In this document: in pieces, positions 26,954 through 35,288 of the stretch
How positions within the stretch are numbered: position 1 is the first letter of the stretch
Layout of the letters: every line of letters starts with the position of its first letter
NCBI RefSeq assembly: GCF_046602855.1
Contig: NZ_JBKINJ010000002.1
Coordinates: 186,001-250,000, forward strand
DNA: 64,000 nt
Direction of reading: 5' to 3'
Source of the DNA: Gracilimonas sp046602855
GTDB lineage: Bacteria; Bacteroidota; Rhodothermia; Balneolales; Balneolaceae
Notes under the pieces: model-generated
The model's input: the letters and a program-made list of their open reading frames with translations, nothing else
What the model was told of the DNA's origin: nothing
Databases searched by the model: none
Position numbers and translations under genes: made by a program

Positions 26954-27859
26954 TCATTGCTTTGTCAGAAATGTGAGTGCGAGTTCCCACCAATCGGCTT
27001 CGGAATCATAATTCATGGTATTATGACCGCTGTTAGGTTGGGAATATATCTTTTTTGGGCCCTGATAAGATTCAAATAATTCTTTTGTGAGACGCGGAGG
27101 TACAATGCGATCTTGTTCTCCATATAGGAATGCGACAGGCCCGGTGTAGCCTTCCAACATTTCAATATTCTCATAATTTTCCCTTAGCAAAAGTCTTATA
27201 GGCAGATACCAGTAATGCTCCCGGACCATATCAGCCATAGATGTAAAGGCGCTTACAAGAAGCATTCCATCTACCTTTTCCGGATACTTTTGCGACAGAT
27301 AACAAGCCACTCCATTTCCAATCGATTCTCCAAAGACAAATATATTCTGATGGTCCAAGTCCACTAAATCACTAAAAGCCCTGGCCCCTGATTCTTTAAT
27401 ATTTTGTTCTGATGGGCTTCCGGGCCTAGAACCGTATCCCGGATATTCAAACAGGTAGAGTTGCCACGGGCTTCCTGTTTCCTGAGACAGTAAGCCATCA
27501 GCTATGTAATCGCGATGCAGTGCGTACCCTGCATTACCATGGAATACGAGCACGGCATTGGTTTCAGCATTCGGTTTAGGAGCAGGGGATTTCCAGCCCA
27601 TCAGCTCTCCCTCAGAATTTCGCCATGGTTCTAAATTTTTAGACTGGGCGGATTTGATCAGTTTTTCTTCGCTATCCCGGGCCGGAAAATAAATTAGCTG
27701 TCGTTGAAAGAGACTTACTATAAGCACGATTACAACATAGGCTAACAATATATATCCTAAAATTTTAAGTGCGGTCCACATCATGCAAAAGAAAGATTGT
27801 CTAAAGGGTAATTTAAAAAGACTGGCGTCTTCATTGCTTATATGTTTAAACAAAGGCAT
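26954..27859 (-). CDS. Membrane-anchored alpha/beta hydrolase
   Basis: Serine hydrolase of the YfhR/ABHD13-like group. A membrane anchor at about 27-50 (WTALKILGYILLAYVVIVLIVSL) is followed by QRQLIYFPAR, oxyanion motif VFHGNAGY (about 105), nucleophile elbow GESIGNG (Ser about 176), acid in YGEQDRIVPP (Asp about 249) and a catalytic His in NSGHNTMNY (about 277). The start at 27859 has a GGGA-type ribosome site; ATG codons at 27784 and 27781 would drop a 25-residue cytoplasmic lead. Substrate unknown; esterase or lipase-like activity is probable. Confidence 0.85.
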   Translation of the reverse strand: MPLFKHISNEDASLFKLPFRQSFFCMMWTALKILGYILLAYVVIVLIVSLFQRQLIYFPARDSEEKLIKSAQSKNLEPWRNSEGELMGWKSPAPKPNAETNAVLVFHGNAGYALHRDYIADGLLSQETGSPWQLYLFEYPGYGSRPGSPSEQNIKESGARAFSDLVDLDHQNIFVFGESIGNGVACYLSQKYPEKVDGMLLVSAFTSMADMVREHYWYLPIRLLLRENYENIEMLEGYTGPVAFLYGEQDRIVPPRLTKELFESYQGPKKIYSQPNSGHNTMNYDSEADWWELALTFLTKQ

Positions 27860-27986
27860 CCATTCCCGTTAAACGCCCAATCGGTGTTCAGCGGGTTTAA
27901 ACTCCGTTTCAATTAATATACTGGAATGATATCCACCGGCATCAAATTTAAGTGAATGAACCAAAGACAACAAAAATAATTAGTAT

Positions 27987-28404
27987 ATGGATCTCGAGAT
28001 AGAAGCCCGTACAGTATTAGGTACCGGCGGCAGCAAAGGTATCAGATATGGAATTGCAGAAGCATTGGCCCAAGAGGTCATTTGTGCAGGGAATGAGGAA
28101 GAGCTTGAAGAAGCGGCCGCTCAACAGCGCAACCATGGTTCCAGTGTAATGGGGTGGTTGCTGATCTTATGAAATCCGGCGACATTTATAAGCTTGTAAA
28201 GGAGGCTGGGCAAAGGTACAAGACATCAGCAAAGAACAAGTAATTGCTGACTTCTTATCAAACCATTGTCCGCACATCGAGCTCAATCGACCCAGTACAA
28301 TTAAAGAGGCTGGAGCGGTAGCCGCTTTCCTCGCGTCCCGAAAACCATCTTTTGTCAGCGGATCGAGCTACCGTATTAATGATGGGTTCGTAGCAGCAGT
28401 GTAA
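27987..28404 (+). pseudogene. Decayed SDR oxidoreductase gene
   Basis: The first frame gives an SDR N-terminus (LGTGGSKGIRYGIAEALAQE, then NEEELEEAAAQ). A second frame continues VADLMKSGDIYKLVKEAG, and a third ends with AAFLASRKPSFVSGSSYRI and NDGFVAAV, the typical SDR C-terminus. The middle of the protein, including NNAG and the YxxxK catalytic site (roughly 120 residues), is missing. At least two frameshifts plus an internal deletion make it non-functional. It lies 27 bp before the cupin gene, so it may once have formed an operon with it. Confidence 0.8.
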
Positions 28405-28430
28405 CCTGAATTTTAGAAATGAGATGACTT

Positions 28431-28937
28431 ATGAAAGAATGCAGTACCTATTTATTTGAAGATGACGGCTCTATTCCCAATAATCCCAATTTACCATTAT
28501 TGGTTTATCTTGATGCTCTAGACCCGGGCCAGAGGGGAGCTGAAACTTGCAAACACTTGCTCGAAGACAATGGATGGCGAAATGCATGGGTTAACGGCAT
28601 ATATTCATACCATCACTATCACAGCACAACGCATGAGGTTTTGGCGGTTATCAGTGGATCGGCGAAGGTCAAAATGGGCGGCGATAAGGGAGAAGAAATC
28701 TCGATATCTGAGGGCGATGTCATTGTGATTCCCGCCGGTGTAGGACATTGCCGGCTTAGCAGTTCCGATGACTTTCAAGTGGTTGGCGCTTATCCCGGGG
28801 GACGAAGTTATGATCTGTGTACAGGCAAGAAGAGTGAACGCCCGCAGGTCTTGGAAAATATCAAAAATGTACCGCTCCCGGAACAGGATCCTGTCACAGG
28901 CGAGAAGGAACCTCTGTACAAATACTGGGAGAACTAA
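28431..28937 (+). CDS. YjlB-like cupin protein
   Basis: Single-domain cupin of 168 residues. Metal ligands are expected from NGIYSYHHYHSTTHEVL (His cluster plus Glu, about 60-75) and PAGVGHC (His about 105). Conserved glycines in SGSAKVKMGGDKGE match YjlB-type cupins. The enzyme activity of this group is not established; isomerase or dioxygenase roles are possible. It begins right after the remains of an SDR gene, suggesting a former sugar- or alcohol-modifying pair. Confidence 0.8.
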   Translation: MKECSTYLFEDDGSIPNNPNLPLLVYLDALDPGQRGAETCKHLLEDNGWRNAWVNGIYSYHHYHSTTHEVLAVISGSAKVKMGGDKGEEISISEGDVIVIPAGVGHCRLSSSDDFQVVGAYPGGRSYDLCTGKKSERPQVLENIKNVPLPEQDPVTGEKEPLYKYWEN

Positions 28938-29360
28938 GCTATTGATGTAAGGATGAAGATCGCCGGGTATCATTTATTCTCAGTGCCGGCAACCCGGAAT
29001 TCCGGGACTCCAAAATACTTGCAGGATATTCTCTCCCAAATGAATTTCATCCTGCTTTTATTAATTCGTTATGTACAGGGTAATGAATAATCCGCCTGTG
29101 GGTTTGTAAGACAGAAATTGATTGATAGTTCAAAAAAAGATACTCATATTATAATATAGTCTAAGTGTATATTAAGCTTTTGACATTGAGATAGAGGAAT
29201 ACATTAGTATGTAAGAGAGAACCTTTAAACTCTGTCCGGCGGTAGAAATAACCAATGTGAATGATCGTGAATCTGTCTGCAGGTGGGTTTAACTGCTTTT
29301 GGCTATGATAAAAACTCTTCTCATCTAGAGAAGAAATAAGTAAAAAGAGAGAATGAGAAT
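28938..29360. other. Intergenic region before the ATP-grasp gene
   Basis: Contains a 14-bp palindrome CCCGGAATTCCGGG (28993-29006) after the cupin, which could help end transcription, but no T-run follows it directly. The remaining 350 bp show no gene or RNA that I can support. The ATP-grasp promoter should be in the right part. Confidence 0.4.
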
Positions 29361-30632
29361 ATGAAAAATATTCAAGTCATGTTACCTACACTTCGTGACA
29401 GAGAGGGGTTAAAGTCCATTGATAATGATTACCAGATCCATTGGATGGAGGACAAAGATTTTAACTATCCTTATCCAGGCGCCGCATTTGACTTAGTAAA
29501 ATATACAGAACAGTGTTCTCTGTATATAGAGGAAAATCATATTGACGGAATTGTCTATACCCACGATCTAGCTAATCTCGTGGCCGGTGTCCTCTGCGAT
29601 CGTCACGATATTCCAGGCCCGTCTCTTGAATCCATGTTTTTAACCAATCATAAATATTATTCCCGCCGCAAAGAGCCTTCCTCTATCTGTTCGGATTACA
29701 TTGATTTAGATACGGGAGAATGGGGCGAGCTTGAACCTTTCTATCCCTGCTACATCAAACCGCCCACATTAACAATGACTCTACATCAGTATAGAGTTGA
29801 TTCTCAGGAGGAGATGGACAGCATAGTTAAAAAATTAAGAGTGGAGCTACCGCCCCTGCTGCAGCTTTATACCAGGTTTTTTGAAAGGTATGTTGACTTG
29901 GACAAGTATCCTTTGGCCACTAAAAATATCATGGTGGTAGAAGAATTAGTTGAGGATGCTGAGCAACACTGTATTGAAGGATGGTTCGACAGCCTGGGCA
30001 ATCCCCATTTCTGGGCGGAATCTGATGAAATTTATTATCCGGGAGACAGAAATTCCATTGATGTTTATGCAACACCTTCTTTACTGCCGCCGGATGTTCT
30101 GGATAATATTAAAGAGTATGCCCTGCAGCGGGTTAAAAATCACAAGATCAATCGGGGATTTTGGAATGTGGAGATATGGCGCAAGGGTGACTGGATCACT
30201 GCGACAGAAGTTAATGGCCGCTCTGCTTCAGTGTGGGAAGATCTTTACAAGGGAACCTATAACATCTCTTTGTATAAGGCTATGGCCTATTTATCGTGTG
30301 GAGAAGATGAAAACTGCCTACAGGAATCATTTAAAAAAAATGACGGATCCAGGGTCGGCGGACAATTTCACGTCGTTACCTATGGAGAAGGTAAATCGGA
30401 GGAACTATTAAACCTGAGCCACGAAATAGAAGCCGCAGATATAGAGATTATGACTCCGGCAGGCTCAGAAATTGCTCAATCCAGAACCAGCGGAACATGG
30501 CTGGCCCGATTCAATTTATTTGGTGATTCATTCGCCGAGATCTATCAAAGAGCAGAAAAAATCAGGGAAAAGCTCCTGTTGCAGCCGGAAAAATCGCCCA
30601 ACACCAACCATATAAAACAACCCCCTTCCTAA
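29361..30632 (+). CDS. Orphan ATP-grasp enzyme
   Basis: Soluble 423-residue protein of the ATP-grasp fold, which joins a carboxylate to an amine or thiol through an acyl-phosphate. The N-terminal region (IVYTHDLANLVAGVLCDRHDIPGPS) is the pre-ATP-grasp lobe. CYIKPPTLTMTLHQYRV carries the expected ATP-binding Lys. VVEELVEDAEQHCIEGWFD forms the adenine pocket, and WNVEIWRKGDWITATEVNGR is the metal-binding strand pair (usually EVNPR; here EVNGR). No carrier protein, peptide precursor or ligase partner is adjacent, so the product is unknown. A 29340-area ribosome site (AGAGAG) supports the ATG. Confidence 0.75.
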   Translation: MKNIQVMLPTLRDREGLKSIDNDYQIHWMEDKDFNYPYPGAAFDLVKYTEQCSLYIEENHIDGIVYTHDLANLVAGVLCDRHDIPGPSLESMFLTNHKYYSRRKEPSSICSDYIDLDTGEWGELEPFYPCYIKPPTLTMTLHQYRVDSQEEMDSIVKKLRVELPPLLQLYTRFFERYVDLDKYPLATKNIMVVEELVEDAEQHCIEGWFDSLGNPHFWAESDEIYYPGDRNSIDVYATPSLLPPDVLDNIKEYALQRVKNHKINRGFWNVEIWRKGDWITATEVNGRSASVWEDLYKGTYNISLYKAMAYLSCGEDENCLQESFKKNDGSRVGGQFHVVTYGEGKSEELLNLSHEIEAADIEIMTPAGSEIAQSRTSGTWLARFNLFGDSFAEIYQRAEKIREKLLLQPEKSPNTNHIKQPPS

Positions 30633-30711
30633 CGGCCCTTGAAATAAGCGATAAAGGAATCAGGACTGAAGTCGGGCAAAAAAACACATCCGCTTCCGCA
30701 GGCAATTGTTT

Positions 30712-30846
30712 TTAATTCGATTTCCAGTTATAGAAGGTGGCCAGACTAATTCCGTGTTCGCGAGCCAAGTCGGCTACTTTGCGTCCCTGCTCATGCTGGG
30801 AAAGAATAGAGATGATTTGAGATTCGATAAATCGAGATTTTTTCAT
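30712..30846 (-). pseudogene. IS3-family transposase orfA remnant
   Basis: A 44-codon frame starts MKKSRFIESQIISILSQHEQ and continues GRKVADLAREHGISLATFYNWKS, the helix-turn-helix start of IS3-family OrfA. It stops after NWKSN, whereas intact OrfA is about 90 residues, and no orfB or inverted repeats are seen nearby. Marks an old insertion event. Confidence 0.8.
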
Positions 30847-31195
30847 AGCTCAATGCATTATGCGTGATTTCCGAATTGGGGTATTGTTCCTCGAAGATTT
30901 TATGTATCTCTTTTTAGTAGTTCTTCCAATTTATAGTTTTTTGCAATATAACGACCCAGCGTTTATACGGCGCGGGGATTATGATTTCTTAGAAGTAGCG
31001 AAATTAATTCCTTACAAACAAGATTCCATCGCACCTCGCCTGCGTCCGATTCAAAACGCTTGGTGTGAATGCATTCGGTTCGGAGTTTGATAATATTTCT
31101 ACAAAATATACCCCATCCTGAACCGGCAATTTGTTTAATATTAAATATTCAAAGGCTAGAGCTTTTTTCCATTACAAAATTTGCTACCCTTGATC
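30847..31195. other. Intergenic region with repeat copy A
   Basis: Holds one 34-bp repeat (30948-30981) and the upstream region of the pseudouridine synthase. A 76-codon plus-strand frame (30860-31090) overlaps the repeat and looks accidental. Confidence 0.4.
30948..30981 (+). repeat. 34-bp dispersed repeat, copy A
   Basis: 30 of 34 positions match copy B at 31925-31958 in the same orientation. It begins ATAACGACCC and ends GGGGATTA, with a partly self-complementary GC-rich core. A nearby AAACGCT-type block (about 31057) can pair with its AGCGTTT segment. Confidence 0.6.
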
Positions 31196-31903
31196 ATGAA
31201 AAAAAAGCGAAAAAAATTTAAAGGGTCTCCAAAAAGGTATCATCCCAATGGCATTACAATTTTGTATGAAGACTATGACATCATCGTCATCGAAAAAATA
31301 CATGGCTTGTTAACGGTCCCTAATGACAAAGAGAGGGATAATACCGTTGAATATTTGCTTGGCAACTATGTCCGAAAAGGAAATCCTAAATCCAGAAAAA
31401 GAGTCTTTATTGTACATCGGTTAGACAAAGACACCTCAGGAATTTTAATCCTTGCTAAAAGCGAGCAGTCGAGAAAATACCTTCAGAATAATTGGAAGAA
31501 AGCGACCAAAATTTATTACACGGTTATAAATGGTCAACTTAGAAATAAGGAGGGGATACTAAGCTCCTACCTTGCTCAGAATTCGATTTACCGAGTATAT
31601 TCCGTGGGAGAAGATTCAGAAGACGGTAAACTTTCGAAAACAGAATACAAGGTCCTAAAGGAATCAGATGATTACAGTTTGATAGAGGTTAACCTTTTAA
31701 CCGGTCGTAAAAACCAGATTCGTGTCCATTTTGCAGAAACCGGGCACCCTGTTGTGGGCGATAAAATGTATGGGAGAAAAGAAAAGGGGATTAAGCGACT
31801 TTGTCTTCATGCCGCTAAACTTTCAATAAATCACCCGGTTACCAAAGAACGAATGACTTTCGAAACCAATATTCCTGAATATTTCACTTCTTTGATTAGT
31901 TAA
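31196..31903 (+). CDS. RluA-family pseudouridine synthase
   Basis: Isomerises uridine to pseudouridine in RNA. The catalytic motif HRLDKDTSGILILAKS (Asp about 80) and the C-terminal LTGRKNQIRVHFAETGHPVVGDKMYG are diagnostic. At 235 residues there is no S4 domain, as in TruC/RluA-like short forms. The ATG at 31196 is preferred to an upstream TTG. The protein starts with a very basic stretch (KKKRKKFKGSPKR). Flanked by the two 34-bp repeats in an accessory region, so it may have arrived as a mobile cassette. Target position (rRNA or tRNA) cannot be told. Confidence 0.9.
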   Translation: MKKKRKKFKGSPKRYHPNGITILYEDYDIIVIEKIHGLLTVPNDKERDNTVEYLLGNYVRKGNPKSRKRVFIVHRLDKDTSGILILAKSEQSRKYLQNNWKKATKIYYTVINGQLRNKEGILSSYLAQNSIYRVYSVGEDSEDGKLSKTEYKVLKESDDYSLIEVNLLTGRKNQIRVHFAETGHPVVGDKMYGRKEKGIKRLCLHAAKLSINHPVTKERMTFETNIPEYFTSLIS

Positions 31904-31924
31904 GGAGTGATGACTTTAAGAACA

Positions 31925-31958
31925 ATAACGACCCCGCGTTTAAACTGCGCGGCGATTA
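31925..31958 (+). repeat. 34-bp dispersed repeat, copy B
   Basis: Same-orientation partner of the repeat at 30948, 30/34 identical, located 21 bp after the pseudouridine synthase stop. Contains CCGCG and CGCGG arms around a 9-nt spacer. Confidence 0.6.
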
Positions 31959-32000
31959 CAATGAAGGTAGTTATTATGAAAGAATTTGTGTTTTAATGGC

Positions 32001-32486
32001 CTAGAGTGGCTCACTCCAACTGAAAACTTTACCACCCATAAAAGTTATAGAACCTCCATTCGTGTACCTCCAAATTGATATTGATCCATCTTCGATATGC
32101 TGTGGTGGCCCCAGCAATTCCTTAACTTTTTCTTGCGACATGCCTTCCCGTAGCTGCCAACATATGCTCTCCAGCAGGCGCTTTTTGATCTCCTGAATCC
32201 TGTAAGCTGTTTGCCGGTCATTGCGGTAGTTGAACAAAAGGCTGAGCAGGTTATTATCTATCTGCAAAGCTCCTTTCTTCAATAGATTGATATTCTCATG
32301 TAGAGTTAGAAGACTAAGACCGGGGACCCGCCATTGTACTGTGCAACAGTCATAGCACCACCCTATCTCCGGTCTGACTTTATACGTTAACCCGTCCAGG
32401 ACATACCAGGTATGTGGGGCCTGTCTTTGTGGTGTAGCTGAGAATGAACACTTTGAGCACTCTATTAAGTAATCAGGTAAAGACAT
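32001..32486 (-). CDS. Hypothetical protein with N-terminal zinc-ribbon cysteines
   Basis: 161 residues. Cysteine pairs CSKC (10-13) and CYDC (about 44-47) suggest a zinc ribbon. A helical middle follows (NLLSLLFNYRNDRQTAYRIQ). The C-terminus has an SmpA/BamE-like turn: EGMSQEKVKELLGPPQ, then a beta hairpin SIWRYTNGGSITFMGGKVF. No signal peptide. I do not recognise a named family. Placed in the accessory region between the repeat pair and the excisionase relic. Confidence 0.65.
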   Translation of the reverse strand: MSLPDYLIECSKCSFSATPQRQAPHTWYVLDGLTYKVRPEIGWCYDCCTVQWRVPGLSLLTLHENINLLKKGALQIDNNLLSLLFNYRNDRQTAYRIQEIKKRLLESICWQLREGMSQEKVKELLGPPQHIEDGSISIWRYTNGGSITFMGGKVFSWSEPL

Positions 32487-32624
32487 AGGAGCTATGATTT
32501 AATTACTAGATCCCCTCTAAGAATGGGTTTTATTTAATGTAAGGAGATAGAGTGCCAGGGGTTGTCATACTCTTGAAACTATTTTATAGAAGCTTTAAGT
32601 GAAGTGAGTTTCAGCTGCAAAAAT

Positions 32625-32649
32625 GGGTCTTGGTGAATACCCAAGACCC
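32625..32649 (-). terminator. Terminator of the excisionase-like relic
   Basis: Arms GGGTCTTGG and CCAAGACCC (9 bp, perfect) with a 7-nt loop. The minus strand continues ATTTTTG. It directly follows the relic gene stop. Confidence 0.65.
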
Positions 32650-32655
32650 TGTTTA

Positions 32656-32943
32656 TTACTGTTTAATATTATCTACTCTATCGTTCTCAAGGAAGTCATA
32701 CAAAGCCTGTGTCGGGTAGAGTATCTTTCGACCATGTTGAACGTAATCGATTTGATCGCTATCACGCATATTTTAGATAGTCCTGCCACTCCATCCTGTT
32801 AACTCCATAACGCCCTGTTTTATTAAATAAGGAGGTGTGGTTACTCTTGATATAGTTCGTTCTATATCTTTCATTGCTGCCATGATACCTTCATAAACAG
32901 CTTGGGTTATTACTTGGCTGATGTGCTCTTCTAAATTAATCAT
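32656..32943 (-). pseudogene. Excisionase-like HTH protein with in-frame stop
   Basis: A 95-codon gene starting MINLEEHISQVITQAVYEGI and carrying a MerR/HTH_17-type DNA-binding segment (VMELTGWSGRTI then NMRDSDQIDYVQHGRKILYP, ending ALYDFLENDRV). A TAA at 32773-32775 interrupts it where homologues would probably have a Gln (CAA to TAA is one change). Such proteins belong to mobile elements, and this one lies 200 bp from the 3' end of tRNA-Phe. The truncated 56-residue product would lack the second half of the DNA-binding domain. Confidence 0.75.
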
Positions 32944-33048
32944 GGGTCTCCATTTTAGTTAAGGTGAAACGGAGTCTACAGGTAATTTACCCTTAGCTCA
33001 AAATGGAAGGATATGAACTTCAATTTATCTTGACACTTCATATTTCAG

Positions 33049-33069
33049 TACCCAAATCGTACCCAAATA
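33049..33069. repeat. Direct repeat near tRNA 3' end, integrase-arm-like
   Basis: Two copies of GTACCCAAAT, 11 bp apart in start position, 83 bp beyond the 3' end of tRNA-Phe. Closely spaced decamers of this kind often mark integrase arm sites at a tRNA attachment site. This is inference. Confidence 0.4.
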
Positions 33070-33098
33070 TCATATTTAGGGAATGAAAAGCCTATAAT

Positions 33099-33142
33099 AA
33101 AAAAGCCCTGAGCCGCTATAAATATATGCGAGTCAAGGCTTT
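33099..33142 (-). terminator. Terminator of tRNA-Phe
   Basis: Arms AAAGCCcTGA and TCAaGGCTTT with one mismatch enclose a longer loop. The minus strand then runs into six T residues. It lies ten bases beyond the tRNA 3' end. Confidence 0.5.
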
Positions 33143-33151
33143 ACTTGAGTG

Positions 33152-33224
<73 letters not shown>

Positions 33225-33350
33225 TTAAACAAGGACGGCAAAGATAATGGGTTTACAAACCTTAAACAATATTTTCTTATCTGAATTCAAAATTCATTGA
33301 AGATCTTTATCAGGAACACTTGAGTCAATTTAAGATCGTTAACCGGCAAC

Positions 33351-35054
33351 TTAAGGAATATGAATATCTTTTAACCTTAACTGTAGTGTTCGCCGTCCAT
33401 TCCAATTGTTTTCTTCCAACACGTAAGCAATGTCAAAAGGATCGCCGGTTCGCACCGAAGGCAGATACTCATGCATATTAAACCCGATGGTATCAAAGGA
33501 GCCGGACTGCCCCTGCTTGATCTTCATTTTCAAGTGACCGTTTCCAACTATGGTCGGTTCACCCACAACGGTAACACCTTTACTTACAAATATCGGACGA
33601 ATATTTCCGGGACCGAAGGGTTCAAACTGACTCAGCAATTTCCAGAATTTCATGTCTACTTCTGCAAGATCAAGATCGGCATCTATGGTCAATTCGGGTT
33701 CAAAGGAGTTATCAGACAAGTCGCTGAAGGCCAGTTCATTCATCCGTCTCCTGAACTCGGTAAGGTTGTTTTCAGATAGTGTCAGTCCTGCAGCAAACTC
33801 ATGCCCGCCAAACTGCTCCAACAGATCATCACATTTCTTAATTGCGTTGTAAATATTGAAGCCTTTGATGCTTCGGGCTGAGCCCTTGATCTTGCCATCT
33901 ACATTACTGAGCATAATGGCCGGCCGATGATATAGATCCACTAATCGCGAGGCGACAATACCGATGACACCGAGATGCCAGTCTTCAGCATAAAGTACGA
34001 TCGTCGATATCTCCTCCATATTAAAATCCTGATCGATCTGCTTCATGGCTTCCTTCATAGTTTTGGAGTCCGTATCGCGGCGCCTCATGTTAATGGACTC
34101 CAGCTCATGAGCATGAGCCTTTGCTTCGGCCATTGTCTCTGAGATCATAAGTTTTACAGCCGTACTGGCATCTCCCATTCTTCCTGCAGCATTGATACGC
34201 GGCCCGATAGAGAACACGATCTTCGAGGTATTCACCTCCTCTTTTTTCACTTTGATAAGATCCAGCAAAGCCTGAATACCTACACGCGGCCTCTTGCGGA
34301 TCATGCTCAACCCGGCTTTCATAAGTACGCGGTTCTCGTCTATAATGGGGACGATATCAGAAGCAATGGAAATAGCCACCAGATCCAGGAACTGATAAGA
34401 AACCGACTTTGGCAATCCCAGTTTCTTTATGGTTGCCTGAATAAGCTTGAACCCTACTCCCGCTCCTGATAAACCATCAAAAGGATACTCACAATCGGGT
34501 CGCTTGGGATCAAGAACGGCCACAGCATCAGGGATGCCATTTCCTACAGTATGATGATCACAAATAATCAGATCGATGCCCTTTTCTTTAGCTTCCTTGG
34601 CTTCCTCTATAGCTGTGATGCCACAATCAACAGAGACGATGAGTGAGGCATTGATCTCCTCTGCATACCTTATCCCATCCGGATTAATGCCGTAGCCCTC
34701 CTTGAAGCGATGAGGAATATAGTAATCAGCATCCACACCGAATTCCTTCAAAAAAGTATAGACACATGACGTAGCCGTAGTTCCATCTACATCGTAATCT
34801 CCATAAACGAGTACCTTTTCAGTTCGGCGAATGGCCAAGGCCAGCCGTTCTGCTCCGTTTTCCATATCCTTCATTAAAAAAGGATCGTGGAGGTTCTCTA
34901 TCTTAGGTCTGAAAAAGTATTTTGCATCATCGTAAGTTTTTATGCCGCGTATAGCCAGTAAACGGGCTATTTTGGCCGGAATTCCAAGTTGCTCCCCTAA
35001 TTCGGAGGCAGACTTTTCCTGTTCCGGCTGCGCGAACGTCCAGCGGAATGACAT
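33351..35054 (-). CDS. recJ: Single-strand DNA-specific exonuclease RecJ
   Basis: 5'-3' exonuclease of RecF-type recombination and mismatch repair. DHH-phosphoesterase motifs are present: GDYDVDGTTATS (about 83-94), VSVDCGITA, and the signature DHH in LIICDHHTVGNGIPDAVAV (about 158-160). The DHHA1 part contains SIGPRINAAGRMGDAS and the GGHEFAAGL motif; a C-terminal OB-fold region ends the protein. 567 residues is the normal length. Transcribed alone, away from tRNA-Phe. Confidence 0.95.
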   Translation of the reverse strand: MSFRWTFAQPEQEKSASELGEQLGIPAKIARLLAIRGIKTYDDAKYFFRPKIENLHDPFLMKDMENGAERLALAIRRTEKVLVYGDYDVDGTTATSCVYTFLKEFGVDADYYIPHRFKEGYGINPDGIRYAEEINASLIVSVDCGITAIEEAKEAKEKGIDLIICDHHTVGNGIPDAVAVLDPKRPDCEYPFDGLSGAGVGFKLIQATIKKLGLPKSVSYQFLDLVAISIASDIVPIIDENRVLMKAGLSMIRKRPRVGIQALLDLIKVKKEEVNTSKIVFSIGPRINAAGRMGDASTAVKLMISETMAEAKAHAHELESINMRRRDTDSKTMKEAMKQIDQDFNMEEISTIVLYAEDWHLGVIGIVASRLVDLYHRPAIMLSNVDGKIKGSARSIKGFNIYNAIKKCDDLLEQFGGHEFAAGLTLSENNLTEFRRRMNELAFSDLSDNSFEPELTIDADLDLAEVDMKFWKLLSQFEPFGPGNIRPIFVSKGVTVVGEPTIVGNGHLKMKIKQGQSGSFDTIGFNMHEYLPSVRTGDPFDIAYVLEENNWNGRRTLQLRLKDIHIP

Positions 35055-35288
35055 GATTATTTTTTGCTTTATTTTTATTCATAGAGGCTGATCGGCTGTC
35101 AGACCGGTACGCCAACGCCTTTCGCGTTTTCATTAATTATATAAAATACCATTTACACAGAGAAAATCAGCATCATTCTGAGCTTTATTTTCAAAACCAC
35201 TCTGAATAGGCCTCTGTTTGCAATGAGAACTCTCACTTACATCTTTTAGTATGAAATGAGCCCTTTCAGATTGAGAATCACTAAATAA

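Noticed and set aside
30860..31090. 76-codon frame upstream of the pseudouridine synthase
   Set aside because: It runs through a repeat copy, has no ribosome-binding site and no recognisable domain.
30948..31958. Integron attC sites
   Set aside because: The repeats begin with TAAC and have paired GC-rich arms but do not match the core-site consensus at both ends, and no integrase gene is present, so an integron call is not supported.
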